The position numbers and the translations under genes are program-made. The notes under the pieces are model-generated. The model did not search any database. It was given only the letters and a program-made list of their open reading frames with translations, and was not told where the DNA came from. This document shows, piece by piece, positions 51,574 through 60,602 of a stretch of 64,000 nucleotides of DNA. The stretch's first letter is position 1, and each line of letters opens with the position of its first letter. The DNA comes from Paenibacillus sp. AN1007 (GTDB taxonomy: Bacteria; Bacillota; Bacilli; Paenibacillales; Paenibacillaceae). The stretch is taken from NCBI RefSeq assembly GCF_040702995.1, contig NZ_CP159992.1:4055501-4119500 (forward strand). Direction: 5' to 3'.

Positions 51574-52230
51574 CTATATGCTCATCCCTTCGGCGATTTG
51601 AATTAAAGCTGCCGCGGACTGCTGATCGCCCATCAGCTCATACTGCAGCGCCTTTCCGCTGCTTCCAGCCTCAATCCAGATCAACCGATCACTTCCGTGA
51701 TTCGAGAAATAAAATGCTTCCGCGCCCCGAACGCGTAGTGGTTTCACCTGAGACAATTCATCCTCAGACAAGTAAATTCGGCTTTTGGTTGTTCCAAAAA
51801 TATGAAGGGTCAGTGCACCTTCTCCTTTATAACGGATTCGGACACCTACAAGTTTGTTGTTTGGATGCAAATCGCGGACCACAACCTGCTGTCCCGTGCT
51901 TCTGCTCTCTTCAGCCATAGCTTCGATCTCATCCGGTGTCAGATTATCGAATCCATAATAAACCTGAAGGCTCTCGATCTCCGTTTGAGCTGGAAACTGC
52001 GGCTGCCACTCCGCCAGCGCTGCCTTCAACTGCTCCAGTCCGTGCTCCCATTCAACGGCTGCATAATTCGTCTGCTGGGTGAACTGGTGCTCTGCAGCAT
52101 TTGCAATATAAATCGCCTTTCCATCACCGGGTTTCAGCGTGCGTATAATTTGATCTACGACATAATCACTCTCCAGTGATTCCATCTGAATTCTACCAAG
52201 AAAATCACCGCTCTGACTCTTCATATCCAT
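51574..52230 (-). CDS. DUF4367-like protein without a membrane anchor (218 aa)
   Basis: The C-terminal 100 residues (AEAFYFSNHGSDRLIWIEAG, then YELMGDQQSAAALIQIAEGM) resemble the DUF4367 domain of Bacillota membrane-linked sensory proteins. The usual N-terminal membrane helix is missing, so it may be a soluble version or 5'-truncated. GAGGAG lies nine nucleotides before the ATG. Confidence 0.55.
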   Translation of the reverse strand: MDMKSQSGDFLGRIQMESLESDYVVDQIIRTLKPGDGKAIYIANAAEHQFTQQTNYAAVEWEHGLEQLKAALAEWQPQFPAQTEIESLQVYYGFDNLTPDEIEAMAEESRSTGQQVVVRDLHPNNKLVGVRIRYKGEGALTLHIFGTTKSRIYLSEDELSQVKPLRVRGAEAFYFSNHGSDRLIWIEAGSSGKALQYELMGDQQSAAALIQIAEGMSI

Positions 52231-52421
52231 GCGTGTTCACTCCTCAAATTAGCTGTTTTTGATCTATCCGATTTATCAGGCATTCTCCCAAACCCTGAAC
52301 GCCATCTCACCTTTAATAGAATCAATCGATCTCTCATACTAAAACCATGACATTTTCTCTCAATCTTGTCAATTCAGCATACCAAATCGTATCTGTGCAG
52401 GGGTATCCTGTAAAAGGTGAA

Positions 52422-52503
52422 GCGGGGCGCGGCTGTTTAGCAGCAGGCCGCGTAAGGATGAGGTGCTGCACGGGGATGCAGCACCTCACGAAGAAAGCCC
52501 CGC
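52422..52503. other. Three-way-junction-like palindromic element
   Basis: An outer stem GCGGGGC/GCCCCGC (52422-52428/52497-52503) encloses two hairpins: GCGGC..GCCGC (52429-52451) and a perfect 12-bp hairpin TGAGGTGCTGCA/TGCAGCACCTCA (52459-52470/52477-52488). The region is GC-rich against an AT-rich background, with no T tract. It could be a structured RNA, a bidirectional terminator or a mobile-element remnant. No gene is seen in 52231-52673. Confidence 0.5.
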
Positions 52504-52673
52504 GACCCATAGTCACGAGGCTCATATTCCCACCAAAGGCATATCACTGAGATTTCAAGATATATGGCCGCTGCAGCAATAGCGATGCAGACACCATTAT
52601 ATTTTTCGATTATCCTGTAGTAATATGCCGCAGCTCTCACAGTATCTTTTTACTTCTTTATTTATTTCATCTC

Positions 52674-53030
52674 TTACAGAGTCTTTGGCGGAGCCTTCAC
52701 TGAAAATGATCGTTTTTTATTCTCATCGAACAGTAATACATGGACATGCCGATCCCCTATTCGTATTTCACGAATATGTTCAATCGAATAGATTATCTTA
52801 TTTATGTATACTCCCTCAGGCGACAAAACCACAACATATTCTTTATATAGATCAATGCCCGTTTTGACAGCCAAAATGACAATAACTATACCATTCATGA
52901 AGATGAATGATATTCTGAATACCTCATTTATATACGAGCTGCATAGATTAAGAAGGACATTTATAAAGATCGGAATAAAAATGTATACAACCGATGATGG
53001 AACCTTTCTTAATACAAATTCTGTATTCAA
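52674..53030 (-). CDS. Small membrane protein with PH-like tail (118 aa)
   Basis: The start is TTG after AAGGGAG. Two helices (about residues 12-30 and 40-58) are followed by VVVLSPEGVYINKIIYSIEHIREIRIG, the strand pattern of bacterial PH-like domains. The plan is similar to the protein at 2308-2733. The function is unknown. Confidence 0.6.
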   Translation of the reverse strand: MNTEFVLRKVPSSVVYIFIPIFINVLLNLCSSYINEVFRISFIFMNGIVIVILAVKTGIDLYKEYVVVLSPEGVYINKIIYSIEHIREIRIGDRHVHVLLFDENKKRSFSVKAPPKTL

Positions 53031-53063
53031 CTTTGGATACTCCCTTCATCACTTTCCAGGTGT

Positions 53064-53345
53064 TCAAAACTGGCCTTCTGAATTTCTACAAGTCCCCTCC
53101 ACCATCTGGAATGCATGCTTTAAGCAGCTCAGGGGATTTAATTCCACTCCGGTCTTGTCTTTAAAAACGCTATAAATGACTCTCGCTAATTCAGTTTCAT
53201 TGATATCTGAAGTGACTTGTTTACTTATCTCTTTTATCTCGAGATCGTATTCATTTCTCGGTGCCCCACCTGCCAGCAGTGCCAGCGGGTCCCAGTGGTT
53301 AATCACTTCTGCGATTCCTTCTTCTGTCTTCAATAAGATAATCAC
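53064..53345 (-). CDS. DUF1871 family protein
   Basis: The hallmark VINHWDPLALLAGGAPRNEYDLEIKEI matches the DUF1871/YugE family (WDPxxLL..GAPxDEYDxEI). I chose GTG at 53345, after AAAGG, giving 93 residues, near the family length; a longer reading would overlap the upstream gene by 49 nt. The function is unknown. It follows the zinc-ribbon gene closely and is probably in its operon. Confidence 0.75.
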   Translation of the reverse strand: MIILLKTEEGIAEVINHWDPLALLAGGAPRNEYDLEIKEISKQVTSDINETELARVIYSVFKDKTGVELNPLSCLKHAFQMVEGTCRNSEGQF

Positions 53346-53362
53346 CCCTAAACCTTTAGAGA

Positions 53363-53761
53363 TTAATCCCAATCCATGTATAAGTTCATTTCCAACGTTG
53401 TCTCCCCACACGCTGGGCAGTCCAGCTGCCCGCTCTCCACCTCATCTAAAGGAGGTTTTGTCGGCATTTGCGTGCTGCATCTGGGACAATCATACCGATT
53501 GGTATACATGTCATCTCCCGATTTTAACTCTAGAAATATACCGTTTAACAAGTACTTACATTGTTCACAGACGTAAATCCCATCATAACATTCAAAAATT
53601 GTATCTTCTCTGCTCATATATTCTCGAATGTGTTGTCGCCCTTCTTCCTGCTCATACCATTCCAAAATGCTGTTCAAATCCATATATCTAAAACCAATAC
53701 CTAAAAAAACATTTTGACTGTAAGCGCACTGCTTGCAGCTTAATGTACCCGCTACTCCCAT
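53363..53761 (-). CDS. Zinc-ribbon protein (132 aa)
   Basis: Three Cys pairs are visible: CKQC near residue 9, CEQC near 65, and CPRC with CPAC around 92 and 116. These indicate two or more zinc ribbons. It is soluble. Such proteins are often adaptors with no assigned role. The start at 53761 follows GGGGTG. Confidence 0.7.
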   Translation of the reverse strand: MGVAGTLSCKQCAYSQNVFLGIGFRYMDLNSILEWYEQEEGRQHIREYMSREDTIFECYDGIYVCEQCKYLLNGIFLELKSGDDMYTNRYDCPRCSTQMPTKPPLDEVESGQLDCPACGETTLEMNLYMDWD

Positions 53762-53797
53762 TGCCGCACCCCGCTTATCTTCTAATCTTTTGGAGTC

Positions 53798-54181
53798 CTA
53801 ATACTCTCCATTGTATTCATTGAATCGAGATTTTTTAAAAAGAGAAATATGATATGGGGCATAACAGTATTTGACTTGCGGGCTTAACTCTTCGATAAAC
53901 TCAATGACTGCATCTACCATATCGTCTGACGCAAAGACGTTTTCATCAAGAAATCCACTTACGAGAGCCGCATCTCCTTTGTATTTCACACACAGATAGC
54001 CATATCCAGGGTCAACAAAAACGAGATTGATGATGTCGCCTTCTTCTTGTTCTTTGGCTCTATCAAAAAAACGGACGATAAGGTCCCGATCTTTGTAATA
54101 CATCTCCGTATCACAGGAAAAATGTTTATAACTGAATTTCATTTTTACTCCATTCGACTGGCTTCTATCCAATTTGCTCAT
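53798..54181 (-). CDS. Hypothetical protein coupled to a GNAT gene (127 aa)
   Basis: The start ATG overlaps the stop of the upstream GNAT gene in an ATGA, indicating translational coupling. The body (MKFSYKHFSCDTEMYYKDRD) is a small alpha/beta protein; translation could also begin at that internal Met. No family is recognised. Confidence 0.55.
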   Translation of the reverse strand: MSKLDRSQSNGVKMKFSYKHFSCDTEMYYKDRDLIVRFFDRAKEQEEGDIINLVFVDPGYGYLCVKYKGDAALVSGFLDENVFASDDMVDAVIEFIEELSPQVKYCYAPYHISLFKKSRFNEYNGEY

Positions 54182-54726
54182 TGTGCCTCATGTTCCTTAC
54201 GTAATATCGAGAATACAACTGCATCAACAAATCTACCTTTCTCATAGAAGCAATCCCGTAAAATTCCTTCTTCCGTAAATCCTGTTTTTTCAAGCAGTTT
54301 TCTGGAGGCCATATGATCTGGATCAACAAAAGCTTCGATCCGGCGCAGCCCCAGTTCTTCGAATCCATATTGGACGACTCGTTCGACGACTTCAGCCATG
54401 ATCCCCTTTCTCCAGTGTTCGGGGGCAAGTTCGTATCCGATCTCAGCTTTGAAATGCTCCTTGGACCAATTATGAAAACCGCATGTTCCAATCACCTGAT
54501 CTGCAGCCGAGTATGTGATTCCCCATCGGATTCCCTCCAGCTTGGTATATCTATCATTCCAGCTGCTGATCAGCTCTGCTGCCTGCTTTAATTCAATGAA
54601 ACTTTCCAAGTCATAGTATTCGGTCACTTCATCTTTGGAAAAATAATTAAACACTTCTACAGCATCTTCCTGTCTTAATTGTCTCAGCGTGATTCGTTCA
54701 GTTTCAAGGACTGGGAATGGTTTCAT
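54178..54726 (-). CDS. RimJ/RimL-type N-acetyltransferase
   Basis: A 182-residue GNAT of the acetyltransf_3 group: ETERITLRQLRQEDA opening, acetyl-CoA loop ELAPEHWRKGIMAEVVE and closing GLRRIEAFVDPDHMASRKLL then EKTGFTEEG. Members acetylate N-terminal amines of ribosomal proteins or small amines; the substrate is unknown. AAGGAG lies eight nucleotides before the ATG. Confidence 0.9.
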   Translation of the reverse strand: MKPFPVLETERITLRQLRQEDAVEVFNYFSKDEVTEYYDLESFIELKQAAELISSWNDRYTKLEGIRWGITYSAADQVIGTCGFHNWSKEHFKAEIGYELAPEHWRKGIMAEVVERVVQYGFEELGLRRIEAFVDPDHMASRKLLEKTGFTEEGILRDCFYEKGRFVDAVVFSILRKEHEAQ

Positions 54727-54786
54727 TAACGCTTCTCCTTCGACTGATCATCCTTCTTTCCTGTGAGAAATAAAATGATCTTCTTG

Positions 54787-55101
54787 TTATTTTTCAATGA
54801 TAGATTCGATCCTGCCTTTGGCAATAGTCCTATTCGTCTTTAACGAAAACGTATTGCCGGGTTCCAGCAGATGATGAGGCACCTCTGTAGAGTCATGGAA
54901 TAAATAATACAGCTCACCTTGAGCTTGTCTGAGTTCACTCGGTTTACAATGTAACTTCACGACGACACTCCAAAGTCCGAATCTCAAATCCTGATCTACA
55001 TCAAAAACAACAGGGGTTGAAAAATCCTCTGTAATTAGCCCCTTCTGTCCTCCCTCGGCCTCGGTCAAAAAATACAAACTCACTCCTGCTATTTTTTTCA
55101 C
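54787..55101 (-). CDS. Small protein with EF-Tu domain-like barrel pattern (104 aa)
   Basis: Elements PVVFDVDQDLRFGLWSVVVKL and LEPGNTFSLKTNRTIAKGRI follow the order seen in the C-terminal beta barrels of translation GTPases, without the GTPase. Similar stand-alone proteins occur in Bacillota with unknown roles. The start is GTG at 55101 with a weak site. The gap to 55264 has no gene. Confidence 0.5.
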   Translation of the reverse strand: MKKIAGVSLYFLTEAEGGQKGLITEDFSTPVVFDVDQDLRFGLWSVVVKLHCKPSELRQAQGELYYLFHDSTEVPHHLLEPGNTFSLKTNRTIAKGRIESIIEK

Positions 55102-55264
55102 GCAGCACCACTTCCAATATGATTGATATAATTTGACGTATTAGAAGTCTTGATCGTTTTATCCGCAAATGGTGATGGTTCCGTTGTCCAAATCAGCGTA
55201 TCGCTGTAATGTACGACATCAAACTCATATCCCCCACAACCGAATTCGGCCGAACACAGACAGA

Positions 55265-55759
55265 TCAATGTCCGAAATCCCAGCCTAAATAGATTTCTTT
55301 AATCCCTTCGATCAGAAACTCCTGTAATAGATCATGAGTGGTTCTGGGGAAAGTATACTTTCTCAGTCTATGATCTGTCTGCATTAATGAACGTTTGATT
55401 TCATTTATGGACAGCCATTCTATTCCAATCTGCCCGATGTCGGCCTGCAAGTATTCTGGGGCCATATGTGAGTCAGGGATACATCTATAGATAAAATCTA
55501 AAGCGTGCACCTCTTTCATAATCAATGAATACTCATAATTTCTGGATATGTACTCTCTAATACACAACAGCTTACAATCTATCATTTTTAATCCTAGTTC
55601 TTCCAAGCACTCGCGTTGAAGAGACTGCTCTAGTGTTTCATCAGGCTCTTGAGCCCCACCGGGTAATACGTAATAAATTCCTGCATCCGGAAGACTTTTT
55701 TTAATAAAAAGCATCTTATCGTCTTCAACAATCCATGCTCTAACTGCATTTCTAATCAC
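55265..55759 (-). CDS. Nudix hydrolase
   Basis: A complete Nudix box GGAQEPDETLEQSLQRECLE then ELGL (about residues 36-59) with all catalytic glutamates. I took GTG 55759 (MIRNAVRAWIVEDD), seven nucleotides after GAGGTG; a second GTG 15 nt upstream would overlap the site. The protein has about 164 residues, and the substrate is unknown. The 240 nt upstream hold no gene. Confidence 0.88.
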   Translation of the reverse strand: MIRNAVRAWIVEDDKMLFIKKSLPDAGIYYVLPGGAQEPDETLEQSLQRECLEELGLKMIDCKLLCIREYISRNYEYSLIMKEVHALDFIYRCIPDSHMAPEYLQADIGQIGIEWLSINEIKRSLMQTDHRLRKYTFPRTTHDLLQEFLIEGIKEIYLGWDFGH

Positions 55760-56011
55760 CTGGATGCACCTCACTCACGAGATTAATACTATAAATGATA
55801 TTTCTTGGCTGGATTTCAAACTGTGTATTCCCTTATTTCTTGATATCTTCGTTCAAACTTCAATATAGACCTCCTGTTTTTCCTCTTCATCATTGCTTTT
55901 CCAAAATTCATACTGCTCCATTCCACGTTGAGTTTTCGCAAATTCCGAAGCAAATTAATTATACATACTTTTGTTAGTAATTCGCGCCGCTAGAATCAGG
56001 CAGCAGCATGT

Positions 56012-56530
56012 TTACTTGAAAATAAGCTCTTTCATATATTTCATGGATACATATATTAGATTTACACCTATGATTAAACATATAAAAATTAAAGCAATTA
56101 ATATCCAATCCCATTTCATCAAAAAATAGTATAAATTTATCTCATTTTTATCATTTATTTTAATTGCAGCTGATTGCAGCGTGACAATATTCATTATTAT
56201 AAATACACTATTTAACTTAATTACTCGATATAACGGCCATTTTGCCTTAGCAAACATCCTATTTTTTCTTTCCCACTTGTCGTGTACTCCTTCTTCTGTT
56301 AGTGCTTTACGGTAATGATCCCATCTAAAAGCCCCCATGCTGGCAACAAGCGCAGCGATTGAAAGAGAAGAAGTAATGTTAACTTGTACAAGATCTTTAA
56401 TGAATTCCGGAAGATTCATTTCTCCTGAAATTTGGAGGTACAATAAGAGAACTATAATTAATATTGAAATAACTAGAAAACTATTTTCGAAAATATTACT
56501 CTTGATTTTAATTTTGTCGGATCTTTTCAT
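56012..56530 (-). CDS. Integral membrane protein (172 aa)
   Basis: Four hydrophobic helices are visible (about residues 14-33, 50-67, 105-122 and 140-162), with a basic loop between the second and third. GAGGAAG precedes the ATG. AT-rich. The function is unknown. Confidence 0.6.
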   Translation of the reverse strand: MKRSDKIKIKSNIFENSFLVISILIIVLLLYLQISGEMNLPEFIKDLVQVNITSSLSIAALVASMGAFRWDHYRKALTEEGVHDKWERKNRMFAKAKWPLYRVIKLNSVFIIMNIVTLQSAAIKINDKNEINLYYFLMKWDWILIALIFICLIIGVNLIYVSMKYMKELIFK

Positions 56531-56561
56531 AAGGCTTCCTCTTCTTGATGTATTTGAATTT

Positions 56562-57098
56562 CTAATTCGTTTTAGTTAATCTTGCTAATACCTCCTCAAG
56601 GTTATCCCATTCATAGACTAATTCATTAAGAACTTTCCCTCCAATTTTAACTTGAACTGATTCATATAAGTGAGCACCATAATGTTCATAAAAATAGCGT
56701 GTCTTGTTATCCTCTAGAACATTAACAAATATCCTCTGATAACCTAACGCATTCGAATGATGAAATATATGTTTAAGTAATTGCTTTCCCAGACCTATCC
56801 CTTGATAAGCTTTAAGTATGTAAATTGAAGTCAGATCAACTGCATCGGTTACCGTATTTGTCTCTCTTTTCCAACAATCTGCAAAACCAACAATCTTCCC
56901 TTCTGTGTTCTCAGCCAAAATCACAAAATCGTCTGTTTTACCAATATTTTCAATCCATAATTCTGTTCTTTGTTCATAGGATAGACTATTCAAGAATTTT
57001 TCTGGAATGATCTCATGGTATGTAGTTCTCCAACTGTCTACATGAACTTTTGCAATTCCTTCAGCGTCATTCATTACAGCTTCTCTAATCAGCAGCAT
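56562..57098 (-). CDS. GNAT family N-acetyltransferase
   Basis: The start at 57098 (MLLIREAVMNDAEGIAKVHV) is six nucleotides after GAGGAG; the frame is open much further upstream, but that part is not GNAT-like. Motif A is SIYILKAYQGIGLGKQLLKH and motif B is NKTRYFYEHYGA. About 178 residues. The substrate is unknown; the VHVDSWRTTY opening is typical of a large Bacillota group. Confidence 0.9.
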   Translation of the reverse strand: MLLIREAVMNDAEGIAKVHVDSWRTTYHEIIPEKFLNSLSYEQRTELWIENIGKTDDFVILAENTEGKIVGFADCWKRETNTVTDAVDLTSIYILKAYQGIGLGKQLLKHIFHHSNALGYQRIFVNVLEDNKTRYFYEHYGAHLYESVQVKIGGKVLNELVYEWDNLEEVLARLTKTN

Positions 57099-57198
57099 CA
57101 TCATCTCCTCATTTGTAGTTATACTTTCACTGCGGCAGTGACACTGCAGGAATACAAGATTATACGGATTCTTTCTCTTCTTGATGTGCTGCAGCCTA

Positions 57199-57648
57199 TT
57201 ATTCCCCATTTGTTTTATACCAAATCTGATATCTCTCCATGTTTGTTTCCGAATAATCGCTGGCGTTGGATGTCTTGAAATATCTGGCGTAGTAGGCATG
57301 TTCAATCGTTTCTTTATCCTCATCCGTATTAATATCAAGATAGATTTTGGAAATTTCCACATCCCATTTGACACTGCGAGCTATCTCATTGATGTTGTCT
57401 TCTGTTGAAAATGTCTTGATTTCCCCAAGAATCAATTCCAGTTCCTCTTTACTCGGTTCCTTGTTCATGTCTATTCTGTAAAAAAGGTTGGGACGAGTAA
57501 ATGTACATTGGACCTTTTCGATCGACGAAGAAAGGGTCTTCAAGTTTTTTGTTAACTCTTTGGTCGAGTCTGTGTTAATACGTTGTGTGGTACTGCAGCC
57601 TGTTAACAGTAGAAGGAAGCATATCAATGTAACCAACCATCTAATCAT
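57199..57648 (-). CDS. Small lipoprotein (149 aa)
   Basis: The signal peptide ends in LLTGC (Cys near residue 18). The mature region is charged, with EHAYYARYFKTSNASDYSET, and has no recognised domain. GGAG precedes the ATG. Confidence 0.65.
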   Translation of the reverse strand: MIRWLVTLICFLLLLTGCSTTQRINTDSTKELTKNLKTLSSSIEKVQCTFTRPNLFYRIDMNKEPSKEELELILGEIKTFSTEDNINEIARSVKWDVEISKIYLDINTDEDKETIEHAYYARYFKTSNASDYSETNMERYQIWYKTNGE

Positions 57649-57698
57649 TTTATACTCCGATTCGTGTGTTTTATGTCAGCCTTTATTTCTATCCTACT

Positions 57699-58175
57699 CT
57701 AATTTTCTAATGGAAAATGAGCAATAATATCTCCGTCTTCATTTGTTTTTCCTGTATCTATAAAACCAACGGCTTCGTATAATTTTTTTGCCACTACATT
57801 ATCCTTTGTATATATTATTTTAGCCACTGATGCTTTTCCTTGTGGTTGACTTTTTAATATCTCAACAGCTGCTGTTAACGCTTGTTTTCCATATCCCTTT
57901 TTCTGATACCGTTTATCGATCATAAATCGATATATATCGTAAAAATAGTCGCCGCGAGCATCCCGTTCATAAGACATAGCAATAAAGCCGACCATTGCTT
58001 CCTCGTTATATATCGCATATAACATCGGAATAAAATCATTATTTGTTATTGCAACGTAGGCGCCGGCAATGGAATACATGTTGGCTGCGACGTATTTCCA
58101 CTGTTCGTCTTCAAGATCAAGACGGATGCATTCATCGAAATTCTCATTCGTTATAGTTTTAAGTTGAATCATCAC
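57699..58175 (-). CDS. GNAT family N-acetyltransferase, BltD-like
   Basis: A 158-residue protein related to that at 7171-7638: both share the FDECIRL/FIECIEL opening, the MIDKRYQKKGYGKQAL/MIDHRYQGQGYGREMV acetyl-CoA loop and KIIYTKDNVVAKKLYEAVGF. The likeness suggests polyamine-type acetylation, but this is inferred. AAGGAG lies nine nucleotides before the start. Confidence 0.88.
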   Translation of the reverse strand: MMIQLKTITNENFDECIRLDLEDEQWKYVAANMYSIAGAYVAITNNDFIPMLYAIYNEEAMVGFIAMSYERDARGDYFYDIYRFMIDKRYQKKGYGKQALTAAVEILKSQPQGKASVAKIIYTKDNVVAKKLYEAVGFIDTGKTNEDGDIIAHFPLEN

Positions 58176-58196
58176 ATAACTCTCCTTTGCCTGTAT

Positions 58197-58787
58197 TTAC
58201 GATCCAGGAGCATCTTTAATATAGCTGTAAAACTCATCTTTGCTTACTTGTGTTTCACTGTTCCGTGAAGGGACATGGGTTCCCAAATAATCTAATAATA
58301 CTTCTAAGGCACCTTCAATATCGTTACTTGAGTTATGGATACGATATTCATTCGGCAGTTTGTTTCTCCGCCTTATGAGCGAATTCAATTGAATAGATTG
58401 TTCCCAATCCGAATAACTATTCCCATTATCCCTGTTCTCAATTCTTTCTCTAATCACTTCATCTTCGTCACAATAGAGAGTTAAAATAATATAGTTAAAC
58501 CCTTCGAATTGAATAGGAATTTCCCGTATACGTGCGTCATCCAGATCAGTAATGATAATGTTCTTAAACCCATGCTGATTATAGTTCTTAACGACTAACA
58601 TCAAATTTTCGAATGCTAACTGTTCTTCTTCTTTCTGAGTAATTTGTATGGAAGGGTTTAGAGAACGGAATTCAGGAATCCAACCAAATTCGAAATAAGG
58701 AGACGTTAGGTGCTCATGCAGTCTCTTAGACAATGTTGATTTACCAGTTCCTGCTGCGCCATGGAGGATAATGAAGTCTGTATTCAT
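58197..58787 (-). CDS. P-loop kinase-like protein
   Basis: I chose the start MNTDFIILHGAAGTGKST (ATG 58787), which places the Walker A loop at residues 9-16. A DLDDAR segment and a C-terminal RRR region fit the AAA_33-type small kinases that phosphorylate nucleotides or antibiotics. It is about 196 residues. It lies 21 nt upstream of the GNAT gene. Confidence 0.8.
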   Translation of the reverse strand: MNTDFIILHGAAGTGKSTLSKRLHEHLTSPYFEFGWIPEFRSLNPSIQITQKEEEQLAFENLMLVVKNYNQHGFKNIIITDLDDARIREIPIQFEGFNYIILTLYCDEDEVIRERIENRDNGNSYSDWEQSIQLNSLIRRRNKLPNEYRIHNSSNDIEGALEVLLDYLGTHVPSRNSETQVSKDEFYSYIKDAPGS

Positions 58788-58845
58788 CGCTTTCACCTGC
58801 TGCTGATTTTTTATATACATGCTTATATACTAGATCACTACGTTG

Positions 58846-59283
58846 TTATTTGATTGCTTTGGTGAAACAATAGGATAACCTATCAAATCCTTTAGATTCA
58901 TAAAATGTATGGGCTTTTGTTCGTTGAAACCCACAATTTAATATGATGTAAGAAAGACCGCTCTTTGAAGCTAAATTTTCTGCATAATGAAGCAGTTTAG
59001 ACCCTACTCCTTGATGTTGATAATCTGCCTGAACAACAAGACCGTTAATTTGTAAATATCCGACTTCGTATTCCAATGCCATGATTTGTGCCATCGAAAT
59101 GCAGCCAATGACTTTGTCATCCAATACGGCAACTGCTATTTTGTAGTTCTCACTTGAATTTATTCTCTGAATCCGTGCCGCTGCGTTATCAGGAGTCAGT
59201 GTCGGACTTCCTAAATCATGATTCCATAACCGAACTAAATCAGAATGATCCGTATCCTGTATTTCTCGAATTAAAATATCCAT
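58846..59283 (-). CDS. GNAT family N-acetyltransferase
   Basis: The start at 59283 (MDILIREIQDTDH) has GGAGG six nucleotides upstream. The acetyl-CoA loop is GLVVQADYQHQGVGSKLLHY and the closing RTKAHTFYESKGF is standard. The protein has 145 residues. The substrate is unknown. Confidence 0.9.
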   Translation of the reverse strand: MDILIREIQDTDHSDLVRLWNHDLGSPTLTPDNAAARIQRINSSENYKIAVAVLDDKVIGCISMAQIMALEYEVGYLQINGLVVQADYQHQGVGSKLLHYAENLASKSGLSYIILNCGFQRTKAHTFYESKGFDRLSYCFTKAIK

Positions 59284-59310
59284 AAATGACCTCCACATAT
59301 CATTTCCTAA

Positions 59311-59679
59311 CTATACTCGCTGCTGTTCTTCCATCCATTTCTCAAGCGTCTCTTGGATTAAAAAACGATCTCTGGAAGAAATACTTTCAATTTCGTTCCA
59401 GTTCCCATCAACAAGCTGCAAACAATACTGTCCATTAATATCTGAATCGGGATACCATCCTAGATCAAAAAGCATCGTATCTTCTCTTTCAGGAATGTAC
59501 CAACTCCCCTTCTTTATTTTCATTTTGCTGATCTGTAATAAGTCTTCTGTGAAAAATGTCCAGTTCTCAATGAAGCAGCTGCCATCTCCACTAAGAGCAG
59601 GTTCCACATCATAGAACTTGTTATAAGTTACCGCATAACCTGCTGGAATCTTAAGCTGCATTAGATTCAATTTTCTCAC
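59311..59679 (-). CDS. Hypothetical protein (122 aa)
   Basis: The start is GTG at 59679 with a poor site; MQLKIPAGYAV six codons in is an alternative. It is a beta-rich soluble protein with FIENWTFFTEDLLQISK. It lies 4 nt after the DinB gene, so translation is probably coupled. No family is recognised. Confidence 0.55.
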   Translation of the reverse strand: MRKLNLMQLKIPAGYAVTYNKFYDVEPALSGDGSCFIENWTFFTEDLLQISKMKIKKGSWYIPEREDTMLFDLGWYPDSDINGQYCLQLVDGNWNEIESISSRDRFLIQETLEKWMEEQQRV

Positions 59680-59683
59680 CTGC

Positions 59684-60178
59684 TTACTGTGTAAAATCTC
59701 GACGGGTACGAATTTGTTTCTTCAACAACATGATTTGTCCGACATGATATGCGTTATGTATACTTAGATTAGAAACGACTCCCCACCAAGGAGCATTAAA
59801 ATATTCCGGGAGCTGTTTGGTAAGCTTGAACTCATCGGTTTCTTCCAAAACAACTCTCCAACTGCTAAACACATGTTCCAGTTTATTTAATGTTTCTTTC
59901 CATCCAAGCCCATTCAACTGATCTTGAGTCAAAGCAAATGTTTCATCATTGTTGATGGCGTTATTTAACATAAATTCTCCAGCCTTAAAACGTTCAAGCC
60001 ACAGTTCATTCCAATAAATAAGATGATTCACTATGGACCATATGGTCTGTTTATTTTCGTCCTCCGTTAGTGCCTCTTCTAGAGTTACATCTTCCAGTAT
60101 ATCTGCAAGCGGAATAAACCAACTCTTATCGTTATAACATGCGGTTAATTGATCAATCAAAATGGATTTATAGGTCAT
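59684..60178 (-). CDS. DinB-family protein
   Basis: A 164-residue four-helix protein. Metal-ligand histidines lie in NHLIYWNELW (about residue 51) and NAYHVGQIMLLKKQ (about 144). The family includes thiol-S-transferases and many damage-inducible proteins of unknown activity. AGGATGATC precedes the ATG. Confidence 0.88.
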   Translation of the reverse strand: MTYKSILIDQLTACYNDKSWFIPLADILEDVTLEEALTEDENKQTIWSIVNHLIYWNELWLERFKAGEFMLNNAINNDETFALTQDQLNGLGWKETLNKLEHVFSSWRVVLEETDEFKLTKQLPEYFNAPWWGVVSNLSIHNAYHVGQIMLLKKQIRTRRDFTQ

Positions 60179-60259
60179 CAGATCATCCTCATCTCTTCAT
60201 TTTGTAGTGATTTTACCACCTTACTAACTCCCCTGAGTATGATTGCAGCTTTAATATAT

Positions 60260-60598
60260 TCAGAATAACAACTCATACACTTCTTTGGAAAACCAAAACC
60301 AAACCATTCCTAATGCGATCATAATCAGTCCTATACTTTTTAATATTCTTTCTATTATCATTGGGATTTCCCTTTTTTCCAAATTATCCTCAAAGTCCCC
60401 ATTCGACTTTAACCCTCTATATCGAATTTCCAGAAACCATTTATACAGCATATCCGGAAAACTAAAAACAATAATTCCCAATACAAATATCGGTATGGAT
60501 AAATAACCAAATGTATGTTCCGTCCACTCGAAGTCTATTCCTTCAAAGTTTCCATTATACCCCATTCCTGCTGCCCTCTCTTTTTCCTTTAGCGCCAT
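60260..60598 (-). CDS. Small membrane protein (112 aa)
   Basis: Two helices (about residues 30-50 and 84-105) are separated by a charged loop. AGGTAG lies close before the ATG. It starts 4 nt after the DUF5071 gene and is probably co-transcribed. The function is unknown. Confidence 0.55.
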   Translation of the reverse strand: MALKEKERAAGMGYNGNFEGIDFEWTEHTFGYLSIPIFVLGIIVFSFPDMLYKWFLEIRYRGLKSNGDFEDNLEKREIPMIIERILKSIGLIMIALGMVWFWFSKEVYELLF

Positions 60599-60602
60599 CT
60601 AC

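Noticed and set aside
52334..52550. Short frames on both strands across the GC-rich palindrome
   Set aside because: They are by-products of the inverted repeats, with no ribosome site or protein-like composition.
56562..57374. 270-residue reading of the GNAT gene
   Set aside because: The N-terminal 92 residues are not GNAT-like, and GAGGAG with correct spacing points to the start at 57098.
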